This document shows, in pieces, positions 11,040-13,252 of a stretch of 13,252 nt of DNA (the first letter of the stretch is position 1; every line of letters starts with the position of its first letter). This stretch comes from Kiritimatiellia bacterium (GTDB taxonomy: Bacteria > Verrucomicrobiota > Kiritimatiellia > RFP12 > UBA1067), in the NCBI GenBank assembly GCA_900771305.1, contig CAAGNL010000492.1, positions 1 to 13,252 of the forward strand, read 5' to 3'. The translations under genes were made by a program, and so were the position numbers. The notes beneath the pieces were generated by a model that saw only the letters and a list, made by a program, of their open reading frames with translations, had not been told where the DNA came from and made no database searches.

Positions 11040-13252
11040 CAATGCGCCTCCAGCCAATTCGAGCCCACGCCAACAGAGACCTCGAGCGGAACGCCGAGGG
11101 ACATTGCGCCCTCCATCTCGCGCTTCACGATGACCTTCACCTGCTCGACCTCGTCCTTCGGCACGTCGAAGAGGAGTTCATCGTGGATCTGGAGAATCAT
11201 CTTCGTCTTCAGTCCAGCCGCCTTGATCGCCCGATCCACCCTCACCATCGCCAACTTGATGAGATCGGCCGCCGTTCCCTGAACAGGCGTGTTGATGGCA
11301 TCGCGCTCGGCACCCTGGCGGGCCGTACCGTTGCGCGAGGCGATGTCCCGCAGCGTGCGACGACGCCCTAACGCCGTCAGTGCGTAGCCCGTCTCGCGCG
11401 CCTTGGCGATTGAGGTGTCCATGAACGCACGGATCTTCGGATAGAGCTTGAAGTAGGTTTCGATGAGCCTCGCGGCCTCCTTGCGGGCGATCTGCAGGCG
11501 TTGGGAGAGGCCAAAGGCGGAGATGCCGTAGATGATGCCGAAGTTGACCATCTTGCACGTGCGGCGCATGTCGTCCGTCACGAGGGGCGTCATCACGTCA
11601 TAGACACGCGCGGCCGTCTCGCGGTGGATGTCGGCGCCGTTCGCGAAGGCGGCGAGCATGGACTCGTCTCCGCTCATCGCAGCCATGATGCGCAGCTCGA
11701 TCTGCGAGTAGTCGGCCGCGATGAGCACGTGGTTCTCGTCGCGCGGCACGATGGCGGCGCGAATGAGCTTGCCGCGGTCGGTGCGGATCGGAATGTTCTG
11801 CAGATTGGGATCGGAGGAGGAGAGACGTCCCGTCTCGGTGAAGGCCTGCGCGAAGGTCGTGTGGACGCGTCCGTCATCCGGATCGATACACTGCGGCAGC
11901 TTGTCCACGTAGGTCGACTTCAGCTTCGTGCAGGCACGGTACTCGAGAATCTTCCGCACGACGGGATGGTCGTCGACGATCGACTGCAGGGCCTTCTCGT
12001 CGGTCGAGAACTGTCCGCTCTGCGTCTTCTTCGCCCCCGCGGGCTTGAGCCCGAGCTTCACATAGAGGAAGTCCGCCAGCTGCTTGGGGGAGTCGATGTT
12101 GAGATTCGGTCCGCCGCAGGCACGGATGTCCGCAGCCAGGGCGTTGATCTCTCGGTCGAGTTCGAGTCCGTACTTGCCCAGGGCCGACACGTCGATCTTC
12201 ACGCCCTCGCGTTCCATTTCGATGAGAATCGGCACGAGCGGCTCTTCGCTCTGCTCAAGAGCGGACAGGGCCCCGGCCTCCGCGGCCTTCGGGCGCAACA
12301 CGGCATCGAGGCGCAGCGTCACATCCGCATCCTCCGCCGCATAGTCGAGGATCTCCTCCGGCGGCAGTTCGCACATGTTCTTCTGTGCCTTGCCGCGCTC
12401 CTTCTCTCCGATCAGCCGGGTAATCGGAATTGGATCGTACTGAAGGAACTCGCGGGCGAGGACGTCCATGCCGTGACGCGCCGCGGCGTCGGTGACGTAA
12501 TGCTCGAGCATGGTATCCCGAACCGTCGAACCGAAGGTTATGCCATAGCGGACGAGCACCGTCATGTCGTACTTCGCGTTCTGTGCGATGAGCGTCTTCG
12601 ACGGGTCGGCGAAGGCGCGAGCGAAGATCTGCACGAAACGCTTCGCGGCCTCGCGCGCCTCCGGCTTCGCCGCATCCTGCGCGGCGGCCAGAGCGAAAAG
12701 ATCGTCGGTTTGGTTCGAGTGCGCAGCCCCGCCGAAGTGCGGGGGCACGGCGACATACCAGGCCTTGCCGGGCTCGGTCGCGAAGCTCATGCCGACGAGA
12801 TCGACGGTTCGCGCATCCGTGCCCGTGGTCTCGGTGTCGAAGGCGAACTTCGGCGCGGCCTCGAGGGTCCACGCGAGGTCACGTGCCTCGGCTTCGGTTC
12901 TCACGAGCTTGTACTCGTGAGGCCAGTCCTTCAGCGTCGAAAAGTTGAGCGATTGAGAGGTCGAGGCGTTGGCGGCCTGAGAGGGAACGAGAGCCCGAGG
13001 CGTCGAACTGCCGAGAAGACGCCTGGCAAGCTGGTTCAGTTCGTACTTCGCACAGACGGCGGCAACCTTCTCGGTGTCGAGCTCAGCGCGAGCGAGTGAA
13101 TCCCAGTCAATCTCCAGCGGCACGTCCGTTCGGATGATTGTGAGGAACTTGGACATCTTCGCGTCCTCGGCACCAGCGGCAATCTTCTCGCCGAGCTTGC
13201 CCTTGATCTCCGAGGCATGGGCGAGAACCTCCTCCACAGTACCGTACTGCGC
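11039..13252 (-). CDS. polA: DNA polymerase I, missing the N-terminal part of its 5' nuclease (outside the window)
   Basis: PolA fills gaps and removes RNA primers in replication and repair. The 737 visible residues start in the 5' nuclease domain (EEVLAHASEIKGKLGEKIA); the frame is open at the right edge, so the first roughly 200 residues are missing. The 3'-5' exonuclease appears intact: FAFDTETTG (D139 and E141 of the fragment), NAKYD (D229) and YAAED (Y304, D308). Polymerase motifs are DYSQIELR (A, D514), CKMVNFGIIYG (B, with Phe rather than Tyr at the dideoxy-discrimination position) and QIHDELLFD (C, D691). A linker of about 30 residues rich in Ser, Ala, Gln and Asn separates the nuclease and exonuclease domains. 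The stop overlaps the U32 start as TGATG. The GTG at 13237 is an internal Val, not a start. Confidence 0.98.
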   Translation of the reverse strand, partial: AQYGTVEEVLAHASEIKGKLGEKIAAGAEDAKMSKFLTIIRTDVPLEIDWDSLARAELDTEKVAAVCAKYELNQLARRLLGSSTPRALVPSQAANASTSQSLNFSTLKDWPHEYKLVRTEAEARDLAWTLEAAPKFAFDTETTGTDARTVDLVGMSFATEPGKAWYVAVPPHFGGAAHSNQTDDLFALAAAQDAAKPEAREAAKRFVQIFARAFADPSKTLIAQNAKYDMTVLVRYGITFGSTVRDTMLEHYVTDAAARHGMDVLAREFLQYDPIPITRLIGEKERGKAQKNMCELPPEEILDYAAEDADVTLRLDAVLRPKAAEAGALSALEQSEEPLVPILIEMEREGVKIDVSALGKYGLELDREINALAADIRACGGPNLNIDSPKQLADFLYVKLGLKPAGAKKTQSGQFSTDEKALQSIVDDHPVVRKILEYRACTKLKSTYVDKLPQCIDPDDGRVHTTFAQAFTETGRLSSSDPNLQNIPIRTDRGKLIRAAIVPRDENHVLIAADYSQIELRIMAAMSGDESMLAAFANGADIHRETAARVYDVMTPLVTDDMRRTCKMVNFGIIYGISAFGLSQRLQIARKEAARLIETYFKLYPKIRAFMDTSIAKARETGYALTALGRRRTLRDIASRNGTARQGAERDAINTPVQGTAADLIKLAMVRVDRAIKAAGLKTKMILQIHDELLFDVPKDEVEQVKVIVKREMEGAMSLGVPLEVSVGVGSNWLEAH

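Noticed and set aside
11501..13099. 532-codon plus-strand frame opposite polA
   Set aside because: It is the antisense shadow of polA, whose motifs are all intact on the minus strand.
1..13252. CRISPR arrays, tRNA or rRNA genes, transposases, integrases
   Set aside because: No regularly spaced repeats, cloverleaf-like or rRNA-like segments, or recombinase motifs were found while reading either strand.

Overview
The window is GC-rich bacterial DNA. It has a conserved housekeeping block on the minus strand (about 2.6 to 13.25 kb) and an accessory block of small, poorly known genes at the left (1 to about 2.6 kb). An rpsB-tsf pair, a menaquinone-type methyltransferase, a prepilin peptidase, a polA-U32 peptidase pair and an S2 protein with a long Ala/Lys/Glu tail fit a Gram-negative bacterium of the PVC superphylum. 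My best guess is a gut or anaerobic Kiritimatiellota/Verrucomicrobiota lineage. That placement is inference from gene style and was not tested by any search.

Right to left, in the direction of minus-strand transcription, the core block begins with polA, whose 5' end lies outside the window. It is followed by a U32 peptidase-family [4Fe-4S] protein and a prepilin peptidase. These three genes are joined by two TGATG stop-start overlaps and probably end at a hairpin that covers the pilD stop codon. A second unit starts with a MenG/UbiE methyltransferase that appears to have no leader. It continues through an ATGA overlap into an exported coiled-coil protein that may belong to a type IV pilus or type II secretion assembly, then a PlsC-like acyltransferase, then a fucose/arabinose isomerase-family protein. 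A 331-bp gap carries a 60-nt hairpin and the rpsB promoter with a leader of about 160 nt. rpsB and tsf follow, and tsf ends at a near-perfect rho-independent terminator.

The accessory block has two divergent units sharing a 273-bp control region. The minus-strand operon encodes a 111-aa unknown protein, an 87-aa very acidic protein, a 305-aa protein with an ArdA-type antirestriction N-terminus, and the start of another gene that runs off the window into a poly-C run. The plus-strand unit encodes a 138-aa membrane-anchored protein. Both units carry the same promoter and leader sequence blocks, and the minus promoter contains a 14-bp palindrome. Small orphan genes, an ArdA domain and ATA isoleucine codons suggest a mobile or formerly mobile element. 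No integrase, transposase or attachment site is visible.

Most worth follow-up are the ArdA-domain fusion and its operon, the duplicated promoter-leader module, and two long hairpins whose imperfect positions pair better as minus-strand RNA.
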